Source: JAENVT01 sp963773085 (GTDB taxonomy: Bacteria > Actinomycetota > Acidimicrobiia > Acidimicrobiales > Ilumatobacteraceae). Taken from it: a stretch of DNA of 64,000 bases. Each line of letters opens with the position of its first letter. Position 1 is the first letter of the stretch. The translations under genes and the position numbers were made by a program. The notes below the pieces were generated by a model. That model saw only the letters and a program-made list of their open reading frames with translations. It did no database searches and was not told where the DNA came from. The stretch spans positions 372,001 through 436,000 of the forward strand of contig CAVYZS010000011.1 of NCBI GenBank assembly GCA_963773085.1, written 5' to 3'. This document shows, piece by piece, positions 36,151 through 45,562 of the stretch.

Positions 36151-37334
36151 GCAATGAAGCGTTCATCGTCGATGCCGTGCGCACGCCGCTCGGTCGTCTC
36201 GGCGGGGCATTGGCCGGTGTTCGACCCGACGATCTGTTGGCCGGTGTGGTCCGAGCGGTCGTCGAGCGTGCGCCGGCGCTCGACCCGGTATCGATCGACG
36301 AGGTGTACGCCGGCGACGCCAATGGGGCGGGTGAGGACAACCGCAACGTCGGGCGGATGGCCGTGCTGCTCGCGGGTCTGCCGACGACGATTCCCGCGGC
36401 CACCGTCAACCGGCTGTGCGGCAGCGGCATCGAGGCGATCTTCGGTGCGTCGCGCGCCGTCGCTGTCGGCGACGCCGACATCACGATCGCCTGTGGTGTG
36501 GAGAGCATGACCAGAGCCCCGTGGGTGATGCTGAAACCGTCGAAGAGCTTTCCGACCACCCACGAGCAGCTGTGGAACTCGGCGCTCGGCTGGCGGATGA
36601 TCAACCCGAAGATGCCCGGGGAGTGGACCATCTCGCTCGGTGAGGGTGCCGAAGTGCTCGCCGACAAGTACTCGATCTCTCGTGACGAGCAGGATGCCTT
36701 CGCCGTCGGCTCGCATCAACGCGCCGCGGCCGCCTGGGCGGCGGGCCACTTCGCCGCCGAGACGGTGCAGGTTGTCGATGCGTCCATGGAACGCGACGAG
36801 TGCATCCGCCCCGACTCGTCGATGGAATCGCTGGCCAAGCTGAAGCCGGTGTTCAGGCAAGGCGGTACGGTCACGGCGGGGAATGCGTCGCCGATGAACG
36901 ACGGCGCGGCAGCGATGTTGGTGATGTCGCAGCGCGGTGTCGAGATGTCTCAGGCCACGCCGATGGCCCGGATCGTCAGTCGGGCAACGAGTGGCGTCGA
37001 CCCGCATCTCTACGGCATCGGTCCTGTCGAGGCGGCTCGTACGGCTCTGCGCCGGGCCGGGATCGGCTGGGGTGACCTGGCCGCCGTCGAGTTGAACGAG
37101 GCCTTCGCCGCCCAATCGCTGGCCTGTCTGCGCGAGTGGCCCGAGCTCGATCCGGCGATCGTCAACCAGCATGGCGGTGCGATTGCCATCGGTCATCCGC
37201 TCGGTTGCTCGGGGGTACGGATCGTCACCACGCTGGCCCACCACCTGCGCCGCACCGGTGGCCGGTACGGCCTGGCGTCGATGTGCATCGGCGTGGGCCA
37301 AGGCATCGCCATCGTCATCGAAAACCTCACCTGA
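36147..37334 (+). CDS. 3-Oxoadipyl-CoA thiolase (acetyl-CoA acetyltransferase family)
   Basis: A 395-residue thiolase, intact. VNRLCGSGIEAIFGA carries the acylated Cys (about 89). GNASPMNDGAAAMLV, VELNEAFAAQSLAC, NQHGGAIAIGHPLGCSG with the catalytic His, and ASMCIGVGQGIAIVIE with the second Cys follow. It should split 3-oxoadipyl-CoA to acetyl-CoA and succinyl-CoA, the last step of the operon. The 3-oxoadipyl specificity is inferred from context; sequence alone would allow other 3-oxoacyl-CoA thiolases. The start overlaps the maleylacetate reductase stop (ATGA). Confidence 0.9.
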   Translation: MSNEAFIVDAVRTPLGRLGGALAGVRPDDLLAGVVRAVVERAPALDPVSIDEVYAGDANGAGEDNRNVGRMAVLLAGLPTTIPAATVNRLCGSGIEAIFGASRAVAVGDADITIACGVESMTRAPWVMLKPSKSFPTTHEQLWNSALGWRMINPKMPGEWTISLGEGAEVLADKYSISRDEQDAFAVGSHQRAAAAWAAGHFAAETVQVVDASMERDECIRPDSSMESLAKLKPVFRQGGTVTAGNASPMNDGAAAMLVMSQRGVEMSQATPMARIVSRATSGVDPHLYGIGPVEAARTALRRAGIGWGDLAAVELNEAFAAQSLACLREWPELDPAIVNQHGGAIAIGHPLGCSGVRIVTTLAHHLRRTGGRYGLASMCIGVGQGIAIVIENLT

Positions 37335-37340
37335 TCCTGA

Positions 37341-37383
37341 ACGAGTGTCTCCGGCCCCACCCGGGTGTGCCCGAAACACTCGT
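37341..37383. terminator. Hairpin between convergent thiolase and synthetase genes
   Basis: ACGAGTGT (37341-37348) pairs with ACACTCGT (37376-37383), extended inside by partial pairing (CCGG / CCCGG region). It lies in the 53-base gap between two convergent stops, so it may end transcription from both sides. No T-run is present. Confidence 0.5.
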
Positions 37384-37387
37384 CTGG

Positions 37388-39338
37388 TCAGCGGGAACGG
37401 GCGATGGCGGCGACGGCGTCGAGGGATTCGGGGTTCTTCAACGCGCCGCGGCTGGCGACCGAATCCGGGTCGGCGCCGCGCAGGATCTTCTTCACGGGCA
37501 GCTCGAGCTTCTTGCCGGACAGGGTGGTGGGGATGGAGGGCAGCGGCATGGATCTCGTCGGGCACGTGGCGGGGCGACAGGCCGCTGCGCAGCGCCTGCC
37601 TGATCGGGTCGACGAGGTCATCCAGCCGGCAGCCGACAGCCAGAGCGACGAACAACACCAGCACCCCGGCACTGCCTCCATCGGAGTCTTCGAGGTGCAC
37701 GATCAGGCTGTCGGTGACACCGTCGACGGCCTCGACCACGCGGTAGATCTCGCTGGTCCCGATGCGCACGCCGCCACGGTTCAGCGTGGCGTCGGAACGG
37801 CCGGTGATGGCGCAACCGCCCTGCTCGTCGAGCGTGATCCAGTCGCCGTGCCTCCACACCCCCGGGTACGTCTCGAAGTACGCGGCCCGCAACCGCGAGC
37901 CGTCGGAGTCGCCCCAGAAGCCGATCGGCATCGACGGCATCGGCCGGGTGACCACCAGCTCGCCTTGCTCGCCGACGACCGACCGGCCGGTGTCGTCGAA
38001 TGCTTCGACCGCTGACGCGAGATAGCGGCACGAGATCTGCCCGGCGACGACCGGCACCATCGGGCAGCCGCCGACGAACGCCGAGCAGATGTCGGTGCCG
38101 CCGCTGATCGACGACAGCAGCACGTCGTGCCCGACGGAGTCGTACACCCAGTGGAACCCGTCGGCGGGTAGCGGCGCGCCCGTCGAGCCGACGGCGCGCA
38201 GGTGCGACAGGTCGAGCCGCTGGCCCGGTCGCAGGCCTGCCTTGCGGCACGCCATGTAGTACGGCGCGCTGGCGCCGAACCAGGTGATCCCGGCCTCGGA
38301 AGCCAGATCCCACAGCACGTCGAGCGTCGGGCACGCCGGGTCGCCGTCGAACGTGACGATCGCTGCCCCCGTCAACAACCCGCTGACCAGGTAGTTCCAC
38401 ATCATCCAGCCGGTGGTGGTGAACCAGAAGAACCGGTCGGCGGGCCCGAGGTCGGCGTGCAGTCCGAGCACCTTGAGATGTTCGAGCAGGATGCCGCCGT
38501 GGCCGTGGATGATCGGTTTGGGCATGCCAGTCGTGCCCGAGGAATACAGCACGTACAGCGGATGATCGGCGGCGACCTGCTCGAACTCGACGGTCCCGGG
38601 ATGCCCGACGAGTTCGCTCCAGCTGGTTGCTTCGGGCATCGGGTCACCGCCGAGGTACGGCAATGCCACTGTGGCGCCCAGGCTGGGCAACCCGGCACGT
38701 ATGGCCTCGACCTCGTTGCGCCGATCAATGTCACGACTGCCGTACCGATAGCCGTCGACCACCAGCAGCACCTTGGGGTCGATCTGCCCGAATCGATCGA
38801 GCACCGCCTGCACTCCGAACTCCGGTGCGCAACTGGTCCACACGGCCCCGAGGCTCGCCGTGGCCAGGAAGGCAATGATCGTCTCCGGCACGTTGGGGAG
38901 GTAGGCGGCCACCCGGTCGCCGCGCCTGACTCCGAGGCGTTGCAAACCGGCTCGTGCCCGCCCGACCTGGTCGGTGAGTTGGTCCCATGTCACCGAGGAC
39001 GGTGGTCGCGATTGCGAGTAGGCGATGATCGCCGGTCGGTCACCGTGATGGCGGAGAATGTGCTCGGCATAGTTGAGCCGGGCGTCGACGAGCCACCTGG
39101 TGCCGGGCATCGGTGTCGAGTCGAGCACGAGGGAATACGGCCGGCCGGCGTGCACCTCGAAGAACTCCCAAACCGCGGCCCAGAACCCGGGAAGGTCGTC
39201 GATCGACCATTGCCACAGTGCCTGGTACGAATCGAACGGCCCGTTGCCGCGCTCACCCAAGTAGGAGATGAATCGGCCGATGTTGCTGTGCGCTATCGAT
39301 TCGGCCGTGGGGGTCCAGAGGGGCGCGGAGGTCGTCAT
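37388..39338 (-). CDS. Acetoacetyl-CoA synthetase-like ligase, one apparent frameshift
   Basis: About 650 residues, the length of acetoacetate-CoA ligase (AacS). The main frame has TRWLVDARLNYAEHIL, YSSGTTGMPKPIIHGHGG (P-loop), TTTGWMMWNYLVSGLL, SISGGTDICSAFVGG and GRSDATLNRGGVRIGTSEI. From about 37553 the C-terminus continues in another frame (PLPSIPTTLSGKKLELPVKK with the catalytic Lys, then GALKNPESLD). It is convergent with the hydroquinone operon. AacS enzymes activate acetoacetate or similar 3-oxoacids; a role in activating a ring-cleavage product is conceivable but not shown. Confidence 0.85.
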
Positions 39339-39410
39339 GTCATTCTGCTGAACTTTGTCTCTCCGAACACGCTGGACATGTTGGCAGCGACAAAGCTCGG
39401 CAGCGAAGGT

Positions 39411-40601
39411 CTAGATCAGTGGTGAGTTCGGTTCCAAGCCGAGCAGCAGGCGACCGTACATCTCCTGGTTGGTCTCCAGTTTCAACAAGCCATGGTTGTT
39501 GATGGTCTGGATGTCGGCCAGCGCCCTGTTGATCGGGCTCGCCGTGCGCACGCCGGTGGCACCTGACTCGCGGAACAGGATCTCGACCCCCTCCAGCAGC
39601 CGACGAACCGCAGTAGCGCAGTCGTTGCGCATCTCGGCGCGCCGCAGGAACGGCACCTCGCCGCCGCCCCGGGCCGTGGCGTCGAGTTCATCGGCGACGG
39701 CGTAGAGCAGCAGCTCGCCCTCGCGGATCCGCGCCGCAGCATCGCCGAGGCGGATGTGGGTGAACGGGTGTGGCTCCTGTGGGTCGGCCGTGTAGGCGAT
39801 GACCTTGCCCTTGATCACCGAGGGGAAGTCGGCCAGCGCCTGCTTGGCGATGCCGATCGCTCCGCCGCACAGCGCAATGGTCAGCACCGGGATGGGCGCG
39901 CAATTCTGCACCCGATCGTCGCCGTGCAGGTTGGCCTCGGGCCAGCTGCCCGTCACGAGGCCGGAGAACGACAGGAAGCGGTGCGCGGGCACGTCGATAC
40001 CTGTGGTGACAATGGTGCACGAGCCGGTTCCGGCAAGACCGCTGACGAACCAGTCGTCCTTGATGGTCACCGACGAGGTCGGCACGATGAGTAAGCCGCT
40101 GGGGTCGATCTCGTTGCCGGCGTCGTCGAACACGACGGCGCCGAGCAGCAACCACTCGGCTCGTTCGCAGCCCGAACCGAACGGCCAGACACCCTCCAAC
40201 CGATATCCGTCGGCAGTGCGCACGGCCTTGCCGCGAGGGCCGATGACGGCCGATACGAGGGCATCTGCATTGCCTGCGTAGACATCGTCCTGGCCTTGCT
40301 CGGGGAAATGAGACAGCAACCAGGAATGGGCGTGCACCACACCCGCAACCCAGGCGGTCGAGCCGCAACCCTCACCGAGGGCGCTGATCACGTCGAGGTG
40401 GCTGCGGATCTCGAGCGCCAACCCGCCGTTGCGCGTCGCCTGAATGGTCTTCAGCGACCCGGCGCGGCGCAGAGCATCGACGCTGACCTGTGGCAAGCGC
40501 CGGTCCAGAGCGGTTTGCGCGGCGCGTTCGCGCAGTTCAGGGATCAGCTCGCGGGTGCGGGCGAGAGCATCGCTCGCCGTGGTGGACATCGTCATGGACA
40601 T
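39411..40601 (-). CDS. Acyl-CoA-dehydrogenase-fold flavin-dependent aromatic hydroxylase (group D monooxygenase)
   Basis: A 396-residue protein resembling the oxygenase of two-component phenol hydroxylases (HpaH/C2, HsaA). Blocks include RELIPELRERAAQTALDRRL, STAWVAGVVHAHSWLLSHFP, YRLEGVWPFGSGCERAEWLL, DWFVSGLAGTGSCTIV and RLLEGVEILFRESGATGVR, which are typical of this group and not of acyl-CoA dehydrogenases that use a catalytic Glu. It would hydroxylate a phenolic compound ortho to the OH with reduced flavin from a separate reductase; no reductase gene is visible. AGGAGG (40607-40612) stands five bases before the ATG. It is the last gene of the dioxygenase-hydrolase-hydroxylase set and its frame is intact. 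Confidence 0.82.
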   Translation of the reverse strand: MSMTMSTTASDALARTRELIPELRERAAQTALDRRLPQVSVDALRRAGSLKTIQATRNGGLALEIRSHLDVISALGEGCGSTAWVAGVVHAHSWLLSHFPEQGQDDVYAGNADALVSAVIGPRGKAVRTADGYRLEGVWPFGSGCERAEWLLLGAVVFDDAGNEIDPSGLLIVPTSSVTIKDDWFVSGLAGTGSCTIVTTGIDVPAHRFLSFSGLVTGSWPEANLHGDDRVQNCAPIPVLTIALCGGAIGIAKQALADFPSVIKGKVIAYTADPQEPHPFTHIRLGDAAARIREGELLLYAVADELDATARGGGEVPFLRRAEMRNDCATAVRRLLEGVEILFRESGATGVRTASPINRALADIQTINNHGLLKLETNQEMYGRLLLGLEPNSPLI

Positions 40602-40618
40602 TGGTTCCTCCTCTGAAC

Positions 40619-41478
40619 TCAGGGCTGGGCGATCACGGGGTTCTCGAGAACCCCAAGTTTGTCGATCTCGATGCGAACGGTCGAACCGGGCTTCATGCAG
40701 CGCGGCGGATCCATCACGAAGCCGACACCCGCTGGCGTACCGGTAGCGATGATCGTGCCGGGCAGCAACGTGAAGGCCGTGGAGAGGTGGGCGATGAGCT
40801 CCCAACAGTCGGTGATCATCTGCTTGGTCGACGCGTCCTGGCGGAGATCGCCGTCGACCCACGTGCGGATGGTGAGGTCGTGCGGGTCGCCGACCTCGTC
40901 TGCGGTGACCAGCCACGGCCCGATGGGGCCATGGGTGTCCCACGACTTGCCCATGGTCATGGTCGGCGTGGCCCGCTGCCAGTCACGGACCGACACGTCG
41001 TTGACGATGAGGTAACCGGCGACGACCGCTGGCGCGTCGTCGACCGACACGGTGCGACAGCGGGTACCGATGACGATGCCCAGCTCACCCTCGTAGTCGA
41101 CCCAGTCCGGTGCCACGGTCGGCACCTCGATCCCGTCACCGGGACCCACGACACACGTGCTCTGCTTGTTGAAGACCACCGGCGCCGTCGGCTTCGGCAT
41201 GCCGCTCTCGGCGACGTGGTCGGCGTAGTTCAGACCGATCGCCAGGAACGTGGGCGGCTGGGCGATCGGCGCTTCGAGCTTGACGTCGCTCAACGCGATC
41301 CGCGGTGCGGACCCGGCCGTGCGGGCGACGTCGGCCAGACTGTCCGTCGGCGAGGAGCGCACCGACGTCGGTGGGCAGCGACGGCGTCGGCGGTGCCGAC
41401 GTCGATGATCTCGTCGGTGTCGATGGCGACGATCCCCAGACGGGTACGTCCACCTTCGGTGAAGCGGGCGATCTTCAT
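40619..41478 (-). CDS. Fumarylacetoacetate hydrolase-family protein, one apparent frameshift
   Basis: About 286 residues when joined. The N-terminus (MKIARFTEGGRTRLGIVAID) is in one frame until about 41380. The catalytic part is in another: LAIGLNYADHVAESGMPKP, VDYEGELGIVIGTRCR with metal-binding Glu residues, YLIVNDVSVRDWQ with Asp, GKSWDTHGPIGPWLV and GTIIATGTPAGVGF. This is the FAH fold used by 2-oxohept-3-ene-dioate hydratase/isomerases and acylpyruvate hydrolases. Between an extradiol dioxygenase and an aromatic hydroxylase it most likely handles the meta-cleavage product. The start overlaps the dioxygenase stop (ATGA). Confidence 0.8.
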
Positions 41479-42406
41479 GAAACTCCTTGCAGGGCGGCGG
41501 CGATCTCTTCGACATCGCTCGGGTGGACGAACGCTTTCGGCACGGGTGGTCCCCACGCGTACAGCGCTTTGTCGGGCGCCCAGTCGCGAGCGTCCCACTC
41601 GGCGTCGTCGGGGATCTGGTCGAGGTCTGCGTAGTACTCGGCGAAGTTGCCGGCTGGGTCGCGGAAGTACCAGAACAGGTTGCTGCCGAGGAAGTGGCGG
41701 CCGAGGCCCCAGATGTCGCGGCGTCGGGTCGACGGCGAGCAGGTTCTGGGCACCCTGGCCGATCTCGTCGACATCGTTGACCTGCCACGACGAGTGATGG
41801 AAGAACGGAACGGGTGCGTTGATCAGGCCGACGTTGTGGTGATCGGTGCTGCAGCGCAGGAACGCGATCATGCCGGCGCTGGTGTCGCTGACCTTGAACC
41901 CGAGGACCTCGGTGAGGAACTTGATGCTGCCGTCGAAGTCGGGCGATGTGTACAGCACGTGGCCGAGCTTGCGCGGCCGCGCCGGGCCCTGGTTGAAGAT
42001 CGCCGGGGCACGCGTGCCGGAACGGGCCGGGTTGCCGGGCGAGTTCATCGCCTTCCACGTGTACGGCTCGGCTTGGACGATGCGCGGACGAACGGTGACC
42101 TTGGCGCTGATGCCGACGATCGGCTCGGCCATCGAGATGCTGCCGTCGTCGTGGTCGATCACGGTCGATGCCGTGATCACCGGCAGCGCGGCGGATGCGT
42201 TCGATGTCGTCGGTGTCGTCGGCTGCCACGGCGAACTCGACCAGCCGTCGGTAGGGCGTGTCGACGACCCGCAGCTGATCGCCGCCGTCAGCGGAGGCGA
42301 ACATGCCATTGGCGCTCTCGTCGAGACCGAACTCGCGGTAGAACTGCCGTGTCGCGTCGACGTTGGGTACGCCGAGCGTCATCTCGGCGAGGCCGTGCAG
42401 GCTCAT
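41475..42406 (-). pseudogene. Type I extradiol (catechol 2,3-) dioxygenase, VOC family, two apparent frameshifts
   Basis: About 310 residues spread over three frames. The first has MSLHGLAEMTLGVPNVDATR and RRLVEFAVAADDTDDIER. The second (from about 42190) has KLGHVLYTSPDFDGSIKFLT with the first iron-binding His, AGMIAFLRCSTDHHNVGL and FFHHSSWQVNDVDEIGQGA with the second His. The third (from about 41730) has LGSNLFWYFRDPAGNFAEYY with the ligand Glu. The order is that of 2,3-dihydroxybiphenyl dioxygenase-like enzymes that cut a catechol next to the hydroxyls. It is the first gene of the minus-strand aromatic set and divergent from a GntR regulator. Confidence 0.75.
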
Positions 42407-42467
42407 CGCATCACCCCCATGTTGATCCTCTTCACTTGCTGAGCGGGAATTGTTCTACTGCCACATG

Positions 42468-42505
42468 TTCGATATGTCAAGAAAATTTCGATATTGCGTA
42501 GATAT
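42468..42505. promoter_or_regulatory. AT-rich repeat region, candidate GntR operator
   Basis: TTCGATAT occurs at 42468 and again at 42487, 19 bases apart (about two helical turns), followed by GATATC-like sequence to 42505. The stretch is unusually AT-rich for this genome and lies between the divergent GntR regulator and the aromatic operon. Confidence 0.35.
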
Positions 42506-42516
42506 CCCGAAAGTGC

Positions 42517-43265
42517 TTGACTGTGTATCCATGGGGGAAAGCGACGGAACGGCCCGAGTCACCGCAACCGGTGCGACATCGCTCGCCGTTGGCCGCCATC
42601 ACGCGGGCCGAGCAGGTCTACGTGCAACTCCGCGCCGACATCTTGTCGGGACGCGTGCTCCCCGGCACGAAACTGCGATTTGCCGAGCTCACCGAGCGTT
42701 ACGACTGCAGCACCAGTGTGGTCCGCGAGGGACTGACCCGTCTCGCCGAGCAGGGCCTGGTGCAGGCCGAGCCGCAGCATGGCTTTCACGTGACGCCACT
42801 GTCGGATGACGACCTCGACGATCTCACGACTGCGCGTGTCGAACTCGAAGGACTTGTCCTGCGGATGTCGATCGAACACGGTGACATCGCCTGGGAGAGC
42901 GAGGTGGTCGCTGCCCATCACGCCCTCGATCGCACCTCCGATGGAGAGCGACGGCGATCCGGTAGTGATGAGCGAGGAGTGGACCCAGGCCCATTCCAGG
43001 TTCCATCGAGACGCTGCTGGCCGCATGCCCCAATCAGCGGCTGCGCAACATGGCGCTGTCGTTGCGCGACGCGGCCGAGTTGTATCGTCGCTGGTCGCGC
43101 CCGATCGGTCACGACGACGATCGCGATGTCCAGGGTGAACATCGTGCGTTGGTTGCCGCCGCTTTACGCGGCGATGCCACCGAAGCCGTGCGGATGTTGG
43201 AGGAGCATCTCCGCCGCACCACAAGAGCGCTCGGCGCTCGCCAACGTGCTATGAGTACCCGGTAG
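42517..43265 (+). pseudogene. GntR-family (FadR/FCD subfamily) regulator, two or three apparent frameshifts
   Basis: The winged helix is clear (EQVYVQLRADILSGRVLPGT, then RYDCSTSVVREGLTRLAEQG). The FCD effector domain starts in the same frame (ARVELEGLVLRMSIEHGDI) and is then split: a second frame from about 42935 (SEEWTQAHSRFHRD) and a third from about 43020 (NQRLRNMALSLRDAAELYRR, ending HLRRTTRALGARQRAMSTR). The start is uncertain: a TTG at 42517 is in frame, but an ATG at 42530 one frame away, with a further shift near 42590, reads better. It is divergent from the extradiol dioxygenase operon and precedes an ABC importer, either of which it may control. Confidence 0.7.
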
Positions 43266-43314
43266 CACGAACCGCGAAGTACAACAACCAACCACAAGGG
43301 GGATCCAGTACGTC

Positions 43315-44782
43315 ATGGAAGATCAGACCTGGCCGGCGCGGCCGATCTACAGCCGTCGCCGCGTGCTTGGCGCTCGGTGGCGCGGCGCAGCAGCAGCGGC
43401 CATCCTGGCGGCGTGCGGCAGTGACTCCAGCTCGAGCGACGCAACAACTGCAGCGGCGGGCGACACCGCCGCGGCCACAGACACTACGGCTGCGGCTTCG
43501 GCCACGACGGCCGCAGCGACCGACACGGTCGCCGTCAACACCACGGCAGCATCGGCCGGAAGCGGCAACGCCGCCACGTTCGGTGGCGGTGGTGGCGACG
43601 GCACGGTGAAGATCGGCTTCACGGCTCCGCTCACCGGCCCGCTGGCCGGCTTCGGCGAGGCCAACGAGTTCATTCTCGAAGGCATCAACAAGCTGGCCGC
43701 CGACGGCATCATGCTGGGCGACAAGTCGTACAAGGTCGAGATCATCCAGAAAGACGTCGAGTCCAGCAGCGACACGGCTGCGTCGAAGGCCGGCGAGCTG
43801 ATCATCGACGATGCCGTCGATCTGATGCTGGCGATCGCGACGCCGGAGATGATCAACCCGGTCGCCGACCAGTGCGAGGCCAACGGCGTGCCGTGCCTCA
43901 GCACGTTGGCGCCGTGGCAGCCGTACTTCTTCGGCCGCGGTGGCGACCCGGCGAAGGGTTTCGACTGGACGTATCACTTCTTCTGGGGGGCCGAGCAGCT
44001 GGTCGGCGTTTTCGTCGACATGTGGAACACGATCGAGACCAACAAGACGGTCGGCCTTTTGTGCCCCAACGATCCTGATGGCAACGCCCTCGCCTCCGCC
44101 GAAACGGGCTATCCCGCCGGAGCCACGGCGGCTGGCTACACGGTCGTCGATCCCGGCCGCTTCGAAACCGGCAACGCCGACTTCAGCAGCATCATCGGCC
44201 AGTTCAAGGCCGAGAACGTCGAGATCGTCATCGGCATCCCGATCCCACCCGACTTCGCCACCTTCTGGACTCAGGCCAACCAGCAGGGCTTCAAGCCGAA
44301 GCTGGTCACCATGGCCAAGGCGGTGCTGTTCTCGTCGGCGGTCGAGGCGCTCGGCGACATCGGCGACGGTCTGGCCAGCGAGATCTGGTGGACCCCCAAC
44401 CATCCGTTCAGCAGCTCGCTGACCGGCGAGAAGGCGCTCGACCTGTCCAACCAGTACGAGGAGGCGACGGGTAAGCAGTGGACGCAGTTCGTCGGCTTCG
44501 TGCACGCCCTGTTCGAGGTGTGCTTCGACGTGCTGGCCCGCGCCGGCAGCACCGACAAGCAGGCCATCGCCGATGCCGCTGCGGCCACCAAGCTCGACAC
44601 CATTGTCGGGCCCGATCGAGTACGGCGCCAACGGCGTACCCAAGAACGTCAGCCCGACGTCGTTGGTCGGCGGCCAATGGAAGAAGACCGACGGTGGGAA
44701 GTACCCGTTCGACCTCCTGGTCACGAACAACTCGTTGTCGCCCGAGATCCCTGTCAACGGCACCCTGCAGCCACTCGGCTGA
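43315..44782 (+). CDS. Branched-chain-amino-acid-type (LivK-like) substrate-binding lipoprotein, one apparent frameshift
   Basis: About 489 residues when joined. A twin-arginine-like start (YSRRRVLGARW) leads to a hydrophobic core and lipobox ILAACGS (Cys near 35), then an Ala/Thr/Ser-rich linker. The mature domain is a type I periplasmic-binding fold: GDGTVKIGFTAPLTGPLAGF, KVEIIQKDVESSSDTAASKA, LLCPNDPDGNALA and NADFSSIIGQFKAENVEIVI. From about 44607 the C-terminus continues in another frame (PIEYGANGVPKNVSPTSLVG and ending LSPEIPVNGTLQPLG). It is followed by two ATPases and two permeases. Such importers also carry aromatic acids; the neighbouring catabolic genes make that plausible. Confidence 0.82.
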
Positions 44783-44800
44783 CAACAGCGCCATGTCGGT

Positions 44801-45562
44801 ATGACGGCACTGCTGCATGTTGACGACGTCTGCAAGCGCTTCGGGGCGTTGCGGGTTGTCGATCAGTTCACGTTCGACGTTGCCGAGGGGGAGGCCCTCG
44901 GCATCGTCGGACCGAACGGCGCGGGCAAGACCACCTTGCTCAATCTGGTCGCCGGTGATCTGCGACCCGACAGCGGCACGATCTCGTTGGCCGGACAGGA
45001 CATCACCAAACTGTCGGCTCACCGCCGATGCCATCTCGGCATCGGACGCACAGCGCAAATCCCGCGCCCCTTCGAGAGACTCACGGTTTTCGAGAACGTC
45101 CTGGTGGGCAGCACGTTCGGCAGGCGTGGAAGGCTGTCGACCTCGAAAGAGGACGCTGCGGTGGCTGCGCTCGAACAGACAGGCATGCTCGACAAGTCCA
45201 ACCTGCTGGCCGGCTCGCTGACACTTCTGGATCGAAAGCGCCTCGAGCTCTCCCGAGCACTGGCGACCCAACCCACGCTGCTCTTGCTCGATGAGATCGC
45301 CGGGGGCCTCACCGAGGGCGAAGTGCTCGAATTGGTCGAAACCATCAAGCAGATCCGCACCAGCGGAGTGTCGATCGTGTGGATCGAACACATCGTCCAC
45401 GCTCTGCTCCGCGTGGTCGACCGGATGATGGCGGTCGATACCGGTCGCAAGTTGATCGAGGGCGACCCTCACGAGGTGATGTCGTCGAACGAGGTTCGCG
45501 CCGTCTATCTCGGCGACGATCTGGCTGTCGAAGATGGCGACACCGTGCCGGAGTCGTCGTGA
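44801..45562 (+). CDS. livG: Liv-type ABC transporter ATP-binding protein (LivG)
   Basis: A 253-residue ATPase. Walker A GIVGPNGAGKTTLLN (about 35-49). Walker B is LLLLDEIAGGL. The usual signature LSGG is replaced by SLTLLDRKRLEL, with LLDRKRLELSRAL standing in the LSYGQQRLLEIARAL position, which is a weak signature. The WIEHIVHAL segment and the RTAQIPRPFERLTVFENVLV block (RTFQ-like Q-loop region of LivG) are typical. It lies 18 bases after the binding-protein stop and its 3' end overlaps the livF start (GTGA). Confidence 0.88.
   Translation: MTALLHVDDVCKRFGALRVVDQFTFDVAEGEALGIVGPNGAGKTTLLNLVAGDLRPDSGTISLAGQDITKLSAHRRCHLGIGRTAQIPRPFERLTVFENVLVGSTFGRRGRLSTSKEDAAVAALEQTGMLDKSNLLAGSLTLLDRKRLELSRALATQPTLLLLDEIAGGLTEGEVLELVETIKQIRTSGVSIVWIEHIVHALLRVVDRMMAVDTGRKLIEGDPHEVMSSNEVRAVYLGDDLAVEDGDTVPESS

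Noticed and set aside
35799..39338. An 1179-residue minus-strand frame reaching into the thiolase gene
   Set aside because: Only its N-terminal about 600 residues are the acetoacetyl-CoA-synthetase-like protein; the rest is antisense to the thiolase and reductase genes.
40619..42406. A 595-residue apparent fusion of a VOC dioxygenase N-terminus and an FAH-family C-terminus
   Set aside because: The middle is low-complexity shadow sequence. The true middle parts of both proteins are found in other frames, so the fusion is an artefact of compensating frame breaks.
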